Notes: generated by a model from the letters alone, not told the origin. DNA of 59,751 bases from CAZHZT01 sp964537285 (GCA_964537285.1 CAZHZT010000021.1:1-59751), one strand, 5' to 3'. Shown: positions 17,371 to 27,248, counted from the first letter of the stretch. Program-made: numbers and translations.

Positions 17371-17937
17371 TTATTTAACATACCGCTTTTTGTGGACATA
17401 AGCAGGAATATTGTAGGTGTTTTTCAATTCCCTGGCTACACTTTTAGCATCTGCCTCTGAATCAAATTTGCCGGCACAGGCTGTATGGTACTCTCTTTCA
17501 GCAAAATAAACGACTTCAGCACTTTGATATCCTTTATTTTTCAAATTCCTGACCTGACTTTCTGCATTTTCTTTTATAGTAAAACTACCGGTAATGACCA
17601 GATATTCACCTTCTTCCTCTCCTTTTATCCGGTCGGAAATAATATTTCGTGTGTATGTTTTCCTTTCGTCTCCAAAGTCTTCTACTTTATCCTTTTCGGA
17701 AGAGGTATTTCCATCCTCAACTAAATCATTATCCGTATTTTCCTCATCATTTGAAAGGGAATCTACTTCAAAGTACTTCGCAAATTCCTCGTCATCAAAT
17801 AATTCCTCAGGAGAAACCTCCGTTTGAGGATCATCTACATTACTTTGACCATTTTCTGAGAGCGATTCATTTTCTTTTTCAAATAAAAAGCAACCGCTGA
17901 GGAAGATAGTCAAAAGAAACATTACATAATATTTCAT
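17371..17937 (-). CDS. SPOR-domain lipoprotein
   Basis: A 188-aa predicted lipoprotein. An N-terminal signal with lipobox LSGC (MKYYVMFLLTIFLSGC) is followed by a long acidic Ser/Glu/Asp-rich linker (about residues 20-110) and a C-terminal SPOR fold (YLVITGSFTIKENAESQVRN, about 115-188). SPOR domains bind denuded peptidoglycan glycan, often at division sites. I chose the ATG at 17937, which gives a clean lipoprotein signal; a longer frame to 18000 overlaps repeat DNA. A second ATG two codons earlier is equally possible. Confidence 0.85.
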   Translation of the reverse strand: MKYYVMFLLTIFLSGCFLFEKENESLSENGQSNVDDPQTEVSPEELFDDEEFAKYFEVDSLSNDEENTDNDLVEDGNTSSEKDKVEDFGDERKTYTRNIISDRIKGEEEGEYLVITGSFTIKENAESQVRNLKNKGYQSAEVVYFAEREYHTACAGKFDSEADAKSVARELKNTYNIPAYVHKKRYVK

Positions 17938-17954
17938 AGTCATCAGATTTAATG

Positions 17955-18005
17955 GTTCTTTGACAGAAATTGTGTTGAATACAACAGCAACTAGGGCCAA
18001 AGAAC
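17955..18005. repeat. Short derivative of the GTTCTTTGACA element
   Basis: A 51-bp piece starting GTTCTTTGACAGAAATTGTG and ending CAAAGAAC, with an internal TGTTG/CAACA hairpin. It has the outer ends of the 105-bp family but lacks the usual middle, like an internally deleted copy. It lies just upstream of the SPOR gene start. Confidence 0.65.
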
Positions 18006-18043
18006 AAGTTTTATTAAAGTTGGCATGGAAACAATCAGCGCTT

Positions 18044-21000
18044 CTAAACAGCCATTTTTAATTGAGCTTCCATTCTTTCCTTTATTTCTAATTCAACCAG
18101 CACACCCTCTAATACAAAATTAATAAATACTCGAACATTTACTGCTTTCCGGGTATTTTCAAAAGCTTTGTTTACCCAAAAACACCAAGGCATTAACTCT
18201 TGAACTTTCTGAAGTAATCTTTCATCAGAAACACTTGCGCTGCTATTTTGTACAATAAACAACTTATCGTCTTTAAACCTGAAGATATCTATGATCGTTT
18301 CAAATAAACGTCCGTCGTTAATGTATTCAATAGGATATTTTCGGTATTCCCGGGCGTTGCTTACAATTGCATCGAAGATTCGAAGAAACCCTTTGCTCTG
18401 CAGAAGCAACTTCTCCGGGTCAAGATCCTCTTCAAGTTCAAATTTTCGAATTAAATCTGCAGCCGTTTTTTTTCGATTTTCCTGATCGTAAGCACTATAA
18501 TCGCTGATCATCCAGGCTTTTAGTAATTTTCCGGCCTGATATTCATTTGAAAGGCCTGTTTCAGAAAGCCTCTGACCATAAGACCATCTCTGTTTTTCCT
18601 TTCCCAGAAGTTGAGCGGAAAAGGCCTTTCCTTCCTTGTAAAGATCTATTTTAAAAGGCAAATAGCCAGCTGAATTTTCCTGGCTTTTCTGAAAAGCCAG
18701 GGACGTTTCCGGCTTCATCTCTGCCTCAGTAAAATCATTTCCAAACAAGAAGACTTCAGTGTCAATATTTAGCCATTTACCACCCCATTCCCAGGGTGTT
18801 TCATGAGTATCTGGACTAAGCGTAGGAATATCTGATTGGCCATCATTCCAAATCCTGTTTAACCATGCGGTAGGCTTTTCGCGTGAAGGAAAGATAAGAT
18901 AATCCCTAGCACGAGTCATGCCTACATAAAAAAGGCGTGCCTCTTCTTCAAGAGCTTGCCGTATAGCTCTGTGTTTTACTTCGCTCTCATTGATCCGCTC
19001 CTCAAGTGGAGTGTTTCGGATCTGATCTGCAAAGGGATTCGGCCAGTATCGAATCCAGCGGTTTCCCAATATATCATTGAGGTTAACGTCTTCCTGGTCT
19101 GAGAGTAAATCTAAGCCGAAGATTCGATCTTTCAGATCCTGTTCTAAGTCAAAACAAATGACGAGAGGCCATTCTAGGCCTTTGCTTTTGTGGTAAGTAA
19201 GCACATGAACAGTATCCATGCCCATACCTGCTCCTTGAAAATCCTGTTCTTCCCGTTTTCGGTTTTCCAGCCAAAGTAAGAAGCCCCCAAGGGAAGCACC
19301 GGAATGGAGGCGATTACAAGCATCCTCATATTGTAGGGCCAGCTGCCGGAGGGCTTCCACATTATCCATTCGTTTTGTGGCATTACCCCATGTGACCAAT
19401 TTATTTCTAAGCTCCAACCGGTCTAATAATAAGTCCAGAATTTCGGAACTTGATAGATCGATAGCATTCGAACGCAGTGCACCCAAGGCTTTAATGAAGG
19501 GGTCGTCAAAATCCCAATCTTGATTTAGATCTTCTTCTTTGCTTAAAAATTCCAGTCGTTCATGAACGATTTCCTCCAATGTCTTGCTTCCGGTAAGTCG
19601 GACAACCTCTGCTACAGATAAGCTATCAGAAGGATCCAGGACTACTCTTAAGCAAGAAATGATCAATTGAATCTCCACGGTATCCAGCAGCCCTTTTCTG
19701 GCCACAACTGCTTTCAGGCCTGCCCTGTGAAGGGCTTCTGCTACCTCCAGACAACCTTTATTGGTTCGGCACAATACGGCAATATCACCGGCAAGTGCTT
19801 TGCGATAAGTTTTTTGAGCTTTATCAAACACCGGTGAAGGGTTTTCAAGAAACCTTTTAATAGTGAAAGCAAGGCAGTTTTCGAACCATGGCCTTCCGGG
19901 TGCCCTTCCTTCGCCTTCGTATTTGAAATGCCAATGCTTTAGCGCTCCTTGCATTTCGAGGGGTTCATTTTCTTTGTTCATGCTATTTTGAGCGGCCAAA
20001 ATGCATCTTTTCGGCTTAAGCGCAATCTGTTCAACGGGAAGTTCCTTAAAGGCCTTAACAAATAAAGCATTGGTTGCCTGCACAACTTCTTCGCGAGACC
20101 GCCAGGAGTACTCCTGAATGTTTTCGGGCTTTATTCCTCCTGTAGCAGAAATAATCGCTTGCATTAACTTAGGATCAGCACCTCTGAAACCATAGATAGA
20201 TTGCTTGGGGTCGCCTACCCAAACGGCATGTTTGGCCAGGCGGGAGAGCTTGTAAAAAATGGAGAGCTGAATAGGGCTGGTATCCTGGAACTCATCGACC
20301 ATCAACAAGTCTAACTCCTCTTTCAGTACCTCTTTCACCTGTTCATCGTCCAATAACCGGTTTACCAGAGCTTCCATATCCACATAATCAATCAGGCCTC
20401 TTTGATTTTTGTAATGAGCATATTCGACAATAGCGTCTTTAGCAATGTCAAACAAAGCAAACACAAACTGCTCAATATCTTTCCGGAACCGGGGATGGGC
20501 ATCGATCTGGCCGGCTATTTCGTGAAGTGCAGCCATATCCTCCTTGCTTTTAGCCCCGACTTTGAGTTTGGCAATTTTCATCCACTCATGCCATTCCAAT
20601 TCTCCTTTTCGAAGCAAGCGATTACAAAAGCGCTTGAGTACCCCTAAAGCTTTTTGTGTGACTTTTGTAGCATCGGCATTGGCTTCGATTCGTTCGATAG
20701 CATCCATCAATGAGGCCTCCAGCTTTTGTGCCCAGCCAGTTTCCGTTTCTGTGCCAGGCTGACTAATGAATTGCCGGAAAGACTCGACCGATCGGAGCTT
20801 ACTTTTTTCAAGCATTTCAATTGAAAAATCATTGGAACGGGCAGTATCGATGATATCTCTTACGGTTCGGCGCCAATCGGTATAGGTTCGTTTATTGAGG
20901 CCAAGCCGATCGCTTAACCGGCTCATTTCCTCAATCCGTTCAGGAGAAAGAACCATCGCTAGAGACTTGTTGAAGATTGTCTGGTGATCATCATCTGCAA

Positions 21001-21298
21001 TGATCTCTACATTAGGAGAAACGCCAGCTTCAAAAGCAAATCGCTGCAAAAGTTTAACTCCCAAACCGTGGACGGTTTGAATAAGGGCATTGTTCATTTC
21101 ATCAGCGGCTTCCCGCATACCCGTTTCCAGGAGACGCACTCTTACGCGTTCTTGCAATTCTGCCGCTGCCTTAGAAGTAAAGGTAGTAGCAATAATACCG
21201 CTTGGCCGAACATCTTTAGTAAGATAGTTGACCATTTCGGAGGTTAAGCGATAGGTTTTTCCACTTCCCGCACCTGCGGAAATAACAGTTAAAGGCAT
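18044..21298 (-). CDS. UvrD/AddA-like superfamily 1 DNA helicase
   Basis: SF1A helicase of 1084 aa, closest in layout to AddA/RecB helicase halves. It has Walker A AGAGSGKT (residues about 8-15), DEFQDTSPIQ (Walker B), VGDPKQSIYGFRGAD (motif III), YHKSKGLEWPLV (motif V) and YVGMTRARD (motif VI). The C-terminus (after about 850) shows no clear PD-(D/E)XK nuclease motif, and no AddB-like gene is adjacent. It is probably a repair or recombination helicase. The ATG follows the stop of the heparinase-like gene directly (TAA-ATG), so the two are co-transcribed despite unrelated roles. Confidence 0.88.
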   Translation of the reverse strand: MPLTVISAGAGSGKTYRLTSEMVNYLTKDVRPSGIIATTFTSKAAAELQERVRVRLLETGMREAADEMNNALIQTVHGLGVKLLQRFAFEAGVSPNVEIIADDDHQTIFNKSLAMVLSPERIEEMSRLSDRLGLNKRTYTDWRRTVRDIIDTARSNDFSIEMLEKSKLRSVESFRQFISQPGTETETGWAQKLEASLMDAIERIEANADATKVTQKALGVLKRFCNRLLRKGELEWHEWMKIAKLKVGAKSKEDMAALHEIAGQIDAHPRFRKDIEQFVFALFDIAKDAIVEYAHYKNQRGLIDYVDMEALVNRLLDDEQVKEVLKEELDLLMVDEFQDTSPIQLSIFYKLSRLAKHAVWVGDPKQSIYGFRGADPKLMQAIISATGGIKPENIQEYSWRSREEVVQATNALFVKAFKELPVEQIALKPKRCILAAQNSMNKENEPLEMQGALKHWHFKYEGEGRAPGRPWFENCLAFTIKRFLENPSPVFDKAQKTYRKALAGDIAVLCRTNKGCLEVAEALHRAGLKAVVARKGLLDTVEIQLIISCLRVVLDPSDSLSVAEVVRLTGSKTLEEIVHERLEFLSKEEDLNQDWDFDDPFIKALGALRSNAIDLSSSEILDLLLDRLELRNKLVTWGNATKRMDNVEALRQLALQYEDACNRLHSGASLGGFLLWLENRKREEQDFQGAGMGMDTVHVLTYHKSKGLEWPLVICFDLEQDLKDRIFGLDLLSDQEDVNLNDILGNRWIRYWPNPFADQIRNTPLEERINESEVKHRAIRQALEEEARLFYVGMTRARDYLIFPSREKPTAWLNRIWNDGQSDIPTLSPDTHETPWEWGGKWLNIDTEVFLFGNDFTEAEMKPETSLAFQKSQENSAGYLPFKIDLYKEGKAFSAQLLGKEKQRWSYGQRLSETGLSNEYQAGKLLKAWMISDYSAYDQENRKKTAADLIRKFELEEDLDPEKLLLQSKGFLRIFDAIVSNAREYRKYPIEYINDGRLFETIIDIFRFKDDKLFIVQNSSASVSDERLLQKVQELMPWCFWVNKAFENTRKAVNVRVFINFVLEGVLVELEIKERMEAQLKMAV

Positions 21299-23536
21299 TT
21301 ACTCAGTTTTCGGTTCATTGTCAAACATAAGTTTACCATATCCATTCGAATATAAATAAAATTGATTAAAAAAAGTAGAAAAAGGCTGATTACTGATATC
21401 TTCTACGACAATTTGTCTGGCTTCAACGGTCACTTTCCGATATTGAACGATGTTTTTATACTTTAAAATCAAAACAATACTACTATCGTTTGCTTCTAAA
21501 AGCTCGCAATGGCAATCTTTTTTTAAGAAGAACAAGCCTTTCCCTCCTGTTAAGGCTCTATTTTGTTCTATTTCACCAATTCTCAAAGTACTATGCGACC
21601 GGGTAGAACGAAATTGCCGTCTTCGTTCAGGAAGAGCAGTGTAGAGGTAAGTCCCGGGATCTACAATTAGATCTTCGCCATCGACATTGAGTTCTATGGA
21701 AAGTTTATCGTTGTGTACGTGCCCCCGGGAAATATGTCCTTTTTTGTTGCAAATGGCTGAAATAGCGAGGTAAACCCGATCTGATTTGAGCAAATAAAGC
21801 CCAAACTCAGGATAAGAAATTAATCGGATATTTTGATCTAATGCTGCTTTTCCCCAGTCATTTTCCTGAAATAACAGTGTTTTTTTCTCGTGTAACAGCT
21901 TTTTTTGATCAAACTTTTTCAATAAAGAACCTCTTTCAAGCTCCTTATCCATTATTTCTACTACTACATTTTCACTTAATAAGGACTTCATTAGGGAAAA
22001 CGTAGCGCAAGAAGTACCATTACTCTTTAAGTCTGAAAAAATGGCCAAACCGGCCTCCGTCGTAGATTGATAATTCAACTGATCCTCATCCCACAATGTT
22101 TCATCCTTGGCATAAATTTCAAAATAGTTTCTTAGGCTTAGGTATTGTTCTTTTAATTCTTCAATATTTTTAAAAGAACCGACGGGTGAAATGCGGATCA
22201 AGCGGCCACTATCATTATCCCCAAATTGAGGAAGCTGCCCACTAGGTTTCTGAATATCCAGGATGAATTGAACGGACTTCTGAAGCTTTAAAAAGAAACG
22301 ATCAGGCAAAATCCAGGGAGAACTTTCATCAAAAGCCTGGAGATGCTTGTTTTTGAGTTTCACTTTGTAAGGCCAGTTTTTGGTAGAATAGCTTTTTAAA
22401 GCCTGGCGTTTTTCTTTGGATAATTTTGGCAGGATCGCTGTCCCCCAGAGCATCATTTCCGTACTTAATGCATGATAGCAGGTAGAACCTTCAAAATTAG
22501 TTCCCTCTTCAAAAAATTGATAATCCATGCATTGAAGCCATTCTTGTAAAGCAAATGCCAACCATTGGGTGGTTTCTGTATTCGTTTCCAGATAAGCTGT
22601 AGCAAACAAAACACCTAAAATATTAGCGATGTAATGATTCCCAATTACTCCTTCCCTATTTTCAAGAAAATTAAGAATAAGACGTGTAGACTCATAGATG
22701 TGGCTGCTTAAAATAGCTTCGAATTGATCCGGAATCAGCTGTTGATCATCGATTTGCCTAATCAAATCGAAGGTGAGCAATAAGTTAACGTTCCGGATAC
22801 CAATTTCCATAGGACAGTTATAATGCACACCCATACCGATGGGGTTCGCCAGAAAAAAGTCCAGACATTGACAAATAATTTCTTTTATGAAGGATTCCCT
22901 TTTTTCTTTATGCAAATACGCCCAAACAGCTAATTGCAATAAGTGCTGCAAACGGCCGAGTTCCCAGGGTGCTTTAATATCCACCCCGAGTTTTCCTGCA
23001 TGAAGTTTTTTTTGCTCTCCTTTCCACTTTTTGCTATCCCACCGAAATCCGGACTTGAAATCTCTTTGCCAATCAATTGGTTCATATCCTCTGTTCAGTG
23101 ACTGAATTATGTTCCAATAATGCAGAGATTTTTCTTGATGAGCAAGAAGAACTACCTCCTTAATCCAATTTCCACTCTGATCGATTTTTAATTCAGATAA
23201 TTCAGAGGAGTAGATATGACCTTCCAGTCCACAGGCCTTCGCTCCATAACCGACATTCACCCAACCACTTCCCAACAGGTCAAATCGATGACTTAAATAT
23301 AAATTTCCGAGGGTGTCAACGAGTTTTTGATCAACTTGCACCGAGTTAAAAGCATCCAAATCTATATACTGATCATTAAGTTTGGAAGTTTGGCGTTCTC
23401 TAAAATCATTTTCGACATAAGCTACTGAGAGTTTTTGAGAACGCCCCATCTCTTTAAGGTTGTTCCATACCTTTTTGAAAAGTATTTGAGGTGGAAACTG
23501 GATGAGATATTCAATAGAAGATTTTATGCTTGCCAT
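21299..23536 (-). CDS. Heparinase II/III-like protein
   Basis: A 745-aa protein with a helical N-terminal toroid (about residues 100-430) and the heparinase II/III C-terminal beta domain: GHVHNDKLSIELNVDGEDLI and DPGTYLYT (about 600-630), then RSTRSHSTLRIGE. The His and Tyr typical of these polysaccharide lyases are present. There is no signal peptide, so it may act inside the cell or take part in surface glycan metabolism. Such genes are common in capsule and exopolysaccharide loci. It overlaps nothing but directly follows the glycan gene upstream (stop and ATG abut). Confidence 0.8.
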   Translation of the reverse strand: MASIKSSIEYLIQFPPQILFKKVWNNLKEMGRSQKLSVAYVENDFRERQTSKLNDQYIDLDAFNSVQVDQKLVDTLGNLYLSHRFDLLGSGWVNVGYGAKACGLEGHIYSSELSELKIDQSGNWIKEVVLLAHQEKSLHYWNIIQSLNRGYEPIDWQRDFKSGFRWDSKKWKGEQKKLHAGKLGVDIKAPWELGRLQHLLQLAVWAYLHKEKRESFIKEIICQCLDFFLANPIGMGVHYNCPMEIGIRNVNLLLTFDLIRQIDDQQLIPDQFEAILSSHIYESTRLILNFLENREGVIGNHYIANILGVLFATAYLETNTETTQWLAFALQEWLQCMDYQFFEEGTNFEGSTCYHALSTEMMLWGTAILPKLSKEKRQALKSYSTKNWPYKVKLKNKHLQAFDESSPWILPDRFFLKLQKSVQFILDIQKPSGQLPQFGDNDSGRLIRISPVGSFKNIEELKEQYLSLRNYFEIYAKDETLWDEDQLNYQSTTEAGLAIFSDLKSNGTSCATFSLMKSLLSENVVVEIMDKELERGSLLKKFDQKKLLHEKKTLLFQENDWGKAALDQNIRLISYPEFGLYLLKSDRVYLAISAICNKKGHISRGHVHNDKLSIELNVDGEDLIVDPGTYLYTALPERRRQFRSTRSHSTLRIGEIEQNRALTGGKGLFFLKKDCHCELLEANDSSIVLILKYKNIVQYRKVTVEARQIVVEDISNQPFSTFFNQFYLYSNGYGKLMFDNEPKTE

Positions 23537-25030
23537 CTAGAAGAGTTGGGTTATTGCTTTTTCAATGACTTCATTCTCGTATTCAATATATTTCTGCTCA
23601 GCTTTTTGGAACTCAAAATGATACAAAGCTTCCTCTAAACTTTCTACACTATCCGCATAAGCAAAAATCTTTTTTCCGATATAGTTTTTCATTGCTTCCT
23701 TGCCATTGGGATGGATTATAATTGAGTTCACCCCAAAAAGGTCGGCTTCATAGGCTACAGTTGACCAGAAAGTTATGCAATAGTCAACAGAATTGAATAA
23801 TTCAAAAAGAGGTGTAGCATTTGCCCACTCAAAGTCAAGATTTTTGCATCCTTTTCCTTCAAAAAATTCCTTCAATGCTTCTTTTTGACTCAAATGCCTG
23901 GGATGCAAGCGGATCAACCAGAGGATATCCGGTCGATTTTGCTGCATAAACTCAACTAAGAAGCTCTTCTTCAGATCTTCCGTTAACTGAGCTCCAATTA
24001 AAACGCGCTTCTCATAGTTTTTTACCAAAGCATTGAAAGCGGGCTTTTCTTTACTGTCCGCTTCAATTTCAGTTCGATGATTCCAATAAAAATTCAACCA
24101 GGGACTTCCCCCAACTATCACTTTATGGCTCGAGCCTTTTGTCCAGCTTTCAATTCTGCGGGCATTGGCCTGGCTCCACATCCAGAAATAATCTGGTAGC
24201 AGTTCATAGCCTTTTGAAGGAAAGTTAACCCAATTGGTATACAGAGGGTGATCACTGCCCTGCTGTCCATGCTGGATTTCGACGCATTTTAGCCCTAATT
24301 TCCGACAGGCAATAGTCGTTGCAAAACCACCGCGGCTGTAGTATCCCCAGAAAAGCACGAGCCTGGGTTCAAGTTTTCGAAGCTTTCCTTCCAGGTATTT
24401 CCCTAAGCCAAAAACTTGTAAAAGTCGGCTTTCGAACTTTAGCTGATCGAACTTTAAGGGAATCTGAGCTTTTTGAGCATACTCTTTAAAGGAGCTCCAG
24501 CCTTCAACTTTTACTTTCCCAAAAAGCTTGTGTCGAATAAAATAAAGGCTCATAAATAGAGGCGACCATCCACCAATAAATCTGGAAGGGGTATATGGAT
24601 TAGGAGCCACCTTCCCCCTGAGTGAATACTCCAATAAGAAGGTAGGAGATTGTTTTTCAAAATACGGTATTAAAGGCTCCAGGAACTTATCGAGAAAATG
24701 ATCCTTATACCTTTCTCGCCGGTCTTCCGTTTTACCCAAAAACAGTACTGATCCCTTAGGAATCGTGCGATTATCCTTAACTTTTGTATACTTGCGAAAA
24801 CGAAAAGGGGTGAGATTCAGATGAATGAAAGTGCGCATTTTCTGTAGCGGAGAAGAAGGACGAGCAATGGAGTTTTCTTTTGTTTTTTCAATACCAACAG
24901 GCGGAAAACTCCCGTCGTGCACCAATGTTTTGATTATTGGCCATATACACATCCCCTGAAACCGAAGCGATTGGACATCGAACTCCTCTTCAATTTGGTT
25001 TAATATTGCTCTAAGCTCTTTCCGCTTCAT
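23537..25030 (-). CDS. Surface-glycan GT-B-like protein
   Basis: A 497-aa protein of the nonulosonate locus. The C-terminal half looks like a GT-B or capsule-export/epimerase-like fold: VEIQHGQQGSDHPLY (about residues 240-255), VGGSPWLNFYW (about 300) and LIRLHPRHLSQ (about 360), then a DYCITFWSTVAYEA segment typical of such enzymes. No signal peptide. I chose ATG 25030 (MKRKELRAILN); a start 11 codons earlier would put the N-terminus inside a palindrome. The sugar donor is not predictable. Glycosyltransferase or polysaccharide-processing function is inferred. Confidence 0.65.
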   Translation of the reverse strand: MKRKELRAILNQIEEEFDVQSLRFQGMCIWPIIKTLVHDGSFPPVGIEKTKENSIARPSSPLQKMRTFIHLNLTPFRFRKYTKVKDNRTIPKGSVLFLGKTEDRRERYKDHFLDKFLEPLIPYFEKQSPTFLLEYSLRGKVAPNPYTPSRFIGGWSPLFMSLYFIRHKLFGKVKVEGWSSFKEYAQKAQIPLKFDQLKFESRLLQVFGLGKYLEGKLRKLEPRLVLFWGYYSRGGFATTIACRKLGLKCVEIQHGQQGSDHPLYTNWVNFPSKGYELLPDYFWMWSQANARRIESWTKGSSHKVIVGGSPWLNFYWNHRTEIEADSKEKPAFNALVKNYEKRVLIGAQLTEDLKKSFLVEFMQQNRPDILWLIRLHPRHLSQKEALKEFFEGKGCKNLDFEWANATPLFELFNSVDYCITFWSTVAYEADLFGVNSIIIHPNGKEAMKNYIGKKIFAYADSVESLEEALYHFEFQKAEQKYIEYENEVIEKAITQLF

Positions 25031-25053
25031 CAACAAGAGTTGAAATGGACAAG

Positions 25054-25101
25054 TGCAAAGCATGAGTCATCCCGAAAGTTCGGGATGACTCATGCTTTGC
25101 A
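25054..25101. repeat. Perfect 23-bp stem palindrome
   Basis: Arms of 23 bp (TGCAAAGCATGAGTCATCCC and onward) with a 2-base loop. It lies directly upstream of the glycan gene start, so it could be in its leader or could terminate the aldolase transcript. Confidence 0.75.
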
Positions 25102-25129
25102 AAAAATATTCACAAACACCTTTCAATCA

Positions 25130-25330
25130 ATGCCTTACCTACTTTTTTCTTGATAAAAAAGTAGCAAAAAATCAAGGCTGTATTCAATTCTTAACGCTTT
25201 TTGTCCCGAACTTGATTCGGGACAGCCTAAAATGAATAAACTCGCCTCCTTACGTCGGCTCAAACAGTATTCATTTTTTAACGGCTGCCAGCCTTTCAAA
25301 AAGCTAAATTGAATAAGGCCGATCCTAAGA
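25130..25330. repeat. Composite hairpin element in the aldolase-glycan gap
   Basis: The stretch holds a CTACTTTTTT/AAAAAAGTAG hairpin (about 25138-25163), a GTCCCGAA/TTCGGGAC hairpin (about 25202-25223) and outer arms GGCTGTATTCAATT and AATTGAATAAGGCC about 130 bases apart. Taken together they form a nested inverted-repeat element. No coding frame is seen in this 344-base gap. Confidence 0.6.
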
Positions 25331-25374
25331 CATTGATTTACAGAATTTGCTATTAATTATTATGACTCATGTTT

Positions 25375-26322
25375 CTACTTAATTACTTCATCTAGAGGCA
25401 GGCTTTTTATTAAAGCAGCTACTTCCTGGTATTTATCATCATCGAGGGCCAACATAGGCAGTCTTTCATAACGGGGCATTCTGCCAAGCGCTTCCAGGGC
25501 AGCTTTGATAGTCAGGTGCCATCCAAAGCGCTTCACACCTTGTTCGAAGAAAGGTACTTCGATTTTTTCGATAATGTTCATATAACCCTCCACATTGCCC
25601 GCTTGGTAATGTTCGTAAAAACGAACCGCAAGACGAGGATCAAAAACGCCAATACCATTTAACCATGCTTGACAACCCTGCTCGGCAAAACGCAACCATT
25701 GGCGCTTCCCACCACCAGAAATTACGATGGAAACCCTGTCCTTAATTTTATCAATAACCGACCTGGAGTAGTCGTCATCCTTTGCGTCTTCCTTGATAGC
25801 TACTACACTAGGAATATCGCAAACCCGATCAATTAGTGTAATTGGCCAGTTTACAGGAGGCCCACCATACCCGCTCAAAAAGGGCATTTCATGTACCAGA
25901 ATACCGATATCAGAAGCCTTAGAGATATACTCATAATGAGCAAATACCTGGTCATCAGAGTAGTACTTCTCCCGGCAGATGATAGAGATGATATCCGCTC
26001 CAGCCTCTCGGGCATGAACCGCAAATTCAGCCGATACCTTTGTAGGCTTATGCAAAGGATCGGCTACAATCATCAAGTTATCCGGAGAGAGCGACTTTAC
26101 TTTTTTCGTTACAAAGGCATTTAATTCCTTGATCTCATCCCAGGACAATTCGCTGTAACGGCTATTATATCCCATCACATAGAAGCTGCGACCTCCGGAA
26201 TTGTAGATTAACTCTACGTATTTTTCTAAAGAGTCATAATCGATGTCGTCATTCTCCAAAAATGGTGTAATGATGGAGAAGACAGGCCCGTGAATTTTGT
26301 TTTTTATAGCTTGATAATCCAT
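25375..26322 (-). CDS. DapA/NanA-family class I aldolase
   Basis: A TIM-barrel Schiff-base enzyme of the dihydrodipicolinate synthase/N-acetylneuraminate lyase family, 315 aa, near the usual 290-310. The Schiff-base lysine is in VVAIKEDAKDD (about residue 175), and the GGRSFYVMGYNSRYSEL stretch (about 43-60) replaces the usual GTTGE-type loop, so it is not a standard DapA. Its position between the CMP-sugar synthetase gene and glycan genes suggests a pyruvate-linked sugar acid reaction, such as sialic or related acid metabolism, rather than lysine synthesis. Confidence 0.8.
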   Translation of the reverse strand: MDYQAIKNKIHGPVFSIITPFLENDDIDYDSLEKYVELIYNSGGRSFYVMGYNSRYSELSWDEIKELNAFVTKKVKSLSPDNLMIVADPLHKPTKVSAEFAVHAREAGADIISIICREKYYSDDQVFAHYEYISKASDIGILVHEMPFLSGYGGPPVNWPITLIDRVCDIPSVVAIKEDAKDDDYSRSVIDKIKDRVSIVISGGGKRQWLRFAEQGCQAWLNGIGVFDPRLAVRFYEHYQAGNVEGYMNIIEKIEVPFFEQGVKRFGWHLTIKAALEALGRMPRYERLPMLALDDDKYQEVAALIKSLPLDEVIK

Positions 26323-26344
26323 AATAATATTTTTTTAATCAAGG

Positions 26345-26535
26345 GATGAATTGTTTTGAAGGGAATGTCTCAGAAGTAATTCGTGTGGCTTTGGAGGCGT
26401 ATTTTCTATTGCCGGGCGTTCTTTTTTGGAAATTTTAAGTAAAAATTTCCAAAAAAGAACGCCCGGCAAAAAAGATAATTTCCTGCCAGTCGCAAGGAAC
26501 ATACTTATGAGGCAACCTCTTCAGAACAATCCATC
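26345..26535. repeat. Long palindromic element, TCTCATAAGTA family, copy 2
   Basis: A 191-bp inverted repeat with outer arms GATGAATTGTTTTGAAG and complement, then TCTCAGAAGTA against CTCATAAGTAT. The core 26410-26468 has perfect 27-bp arms and a 5-base loop. The right arm matches the left arm of the 5884-6067 copy over most of its length, but the inner stem differs in sequence. It lies between two minus-strand genes of the nonulosonate locus. Confidence 0.85.
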
Positions 26536-26537
26536 TT

Positions 26538-27248
26538 TTAATCAATAATGATGTGTTTATTTTTTAATAAATACTCTGCCCATTCGAAATCCAGCTGATA
26601 ATCAATATCAACGGAGTAGCGGTTATCCATAACATAGCCTTTCACCTGTCCCTGGAAGAAGTTATCCTTTTCTTTAAATTTATCTATCCAGGCGATATAG
26701 AAGCCGCCATTAACGCGGTAGATCGTCTTGAAATCCTGGGAGCGGGTCTCACCGGTTACCAGAGGCGACGGCTTCATGATAGCTTCAGGATCCATGACAT
26801 TATCATCATCCAGCGTAAGCGTAAGTTGTACGGGATCATTCATTTCAGTAACACAAACCACCGAAAAATCATCGGGTGTCAATAAGGAAAGGCCGCCAAG
26901 AATATCTTTGGATGTACGAAAAGGGCAAGTAGGCAAAAACAAGCCAATGGTATCAAACTGATCGGCATACCCAGGTCTATCCGCAATTTGCTTGATGAGA
27001 TCAATGACCTTAACCTTATCGCCAGCTAAAGCAGGGTCGCGTTTTTCAGGAGTAACCTCCGGGAATTTGGCTCCGATCTCAAGAATGGCCTCATCGTCAG
27101 AGGAAAGAAGAATTTTCTCGAAAGCACCCGTTTTTAGAACGGCTTCAATTGTATATTGAACAAGAGGTTTGCCTGCCAGAGGCCGGACATTTTTCCCCGG
27201 CAAACGCTTAGAACCTCCTCTGGCAGGAATAATCGCTAAATTTTTCAA
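26538..27248 (-). CDS. CMP-nonulosonate (acylneuraminate) cytidylyltransferase
   Basis: NeuA/LegF/PseF-type CMP-sugar synthetase of 236 aa, the normal size. It opens with the nucleotide-binding motif IIPARGGSKRLPGKN (residues 6-20) and contains KPLVQYTIE, SSDDEAIL and LFLPTCPFR as expected. It activates a nonulosonic acid with CTP for transfer to a surface glycan. It lies 60 bases downstream of the NeuB fusion gene on the same strand, so synthesis and activation are probably co-expressed. Which nonulosonic acid it uses is not readable. Confidence 0.92.
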   Translation of the reverse strand: MKNLAIIPARGGSKRLPGKNVRPLAGKPLVQYTIEAVLKTGAFEKILLSSDDEAILEIGAKFPEVTPEKRDPALAGDKVKVIDLIKQIADRPGYADQFDTIGLFLPTCPFRTSKDILGGLSLLTPDDFSVVCVTEMNDPVQLTLTLDDDNVMDPEAIMKPSPLVTGETRSQDFKTIYRVNGGFYIAWIDKFKEKDNFFQGQVKGYVMDNRYSVDIDYQLDFEWAEYLLKNKHIIID

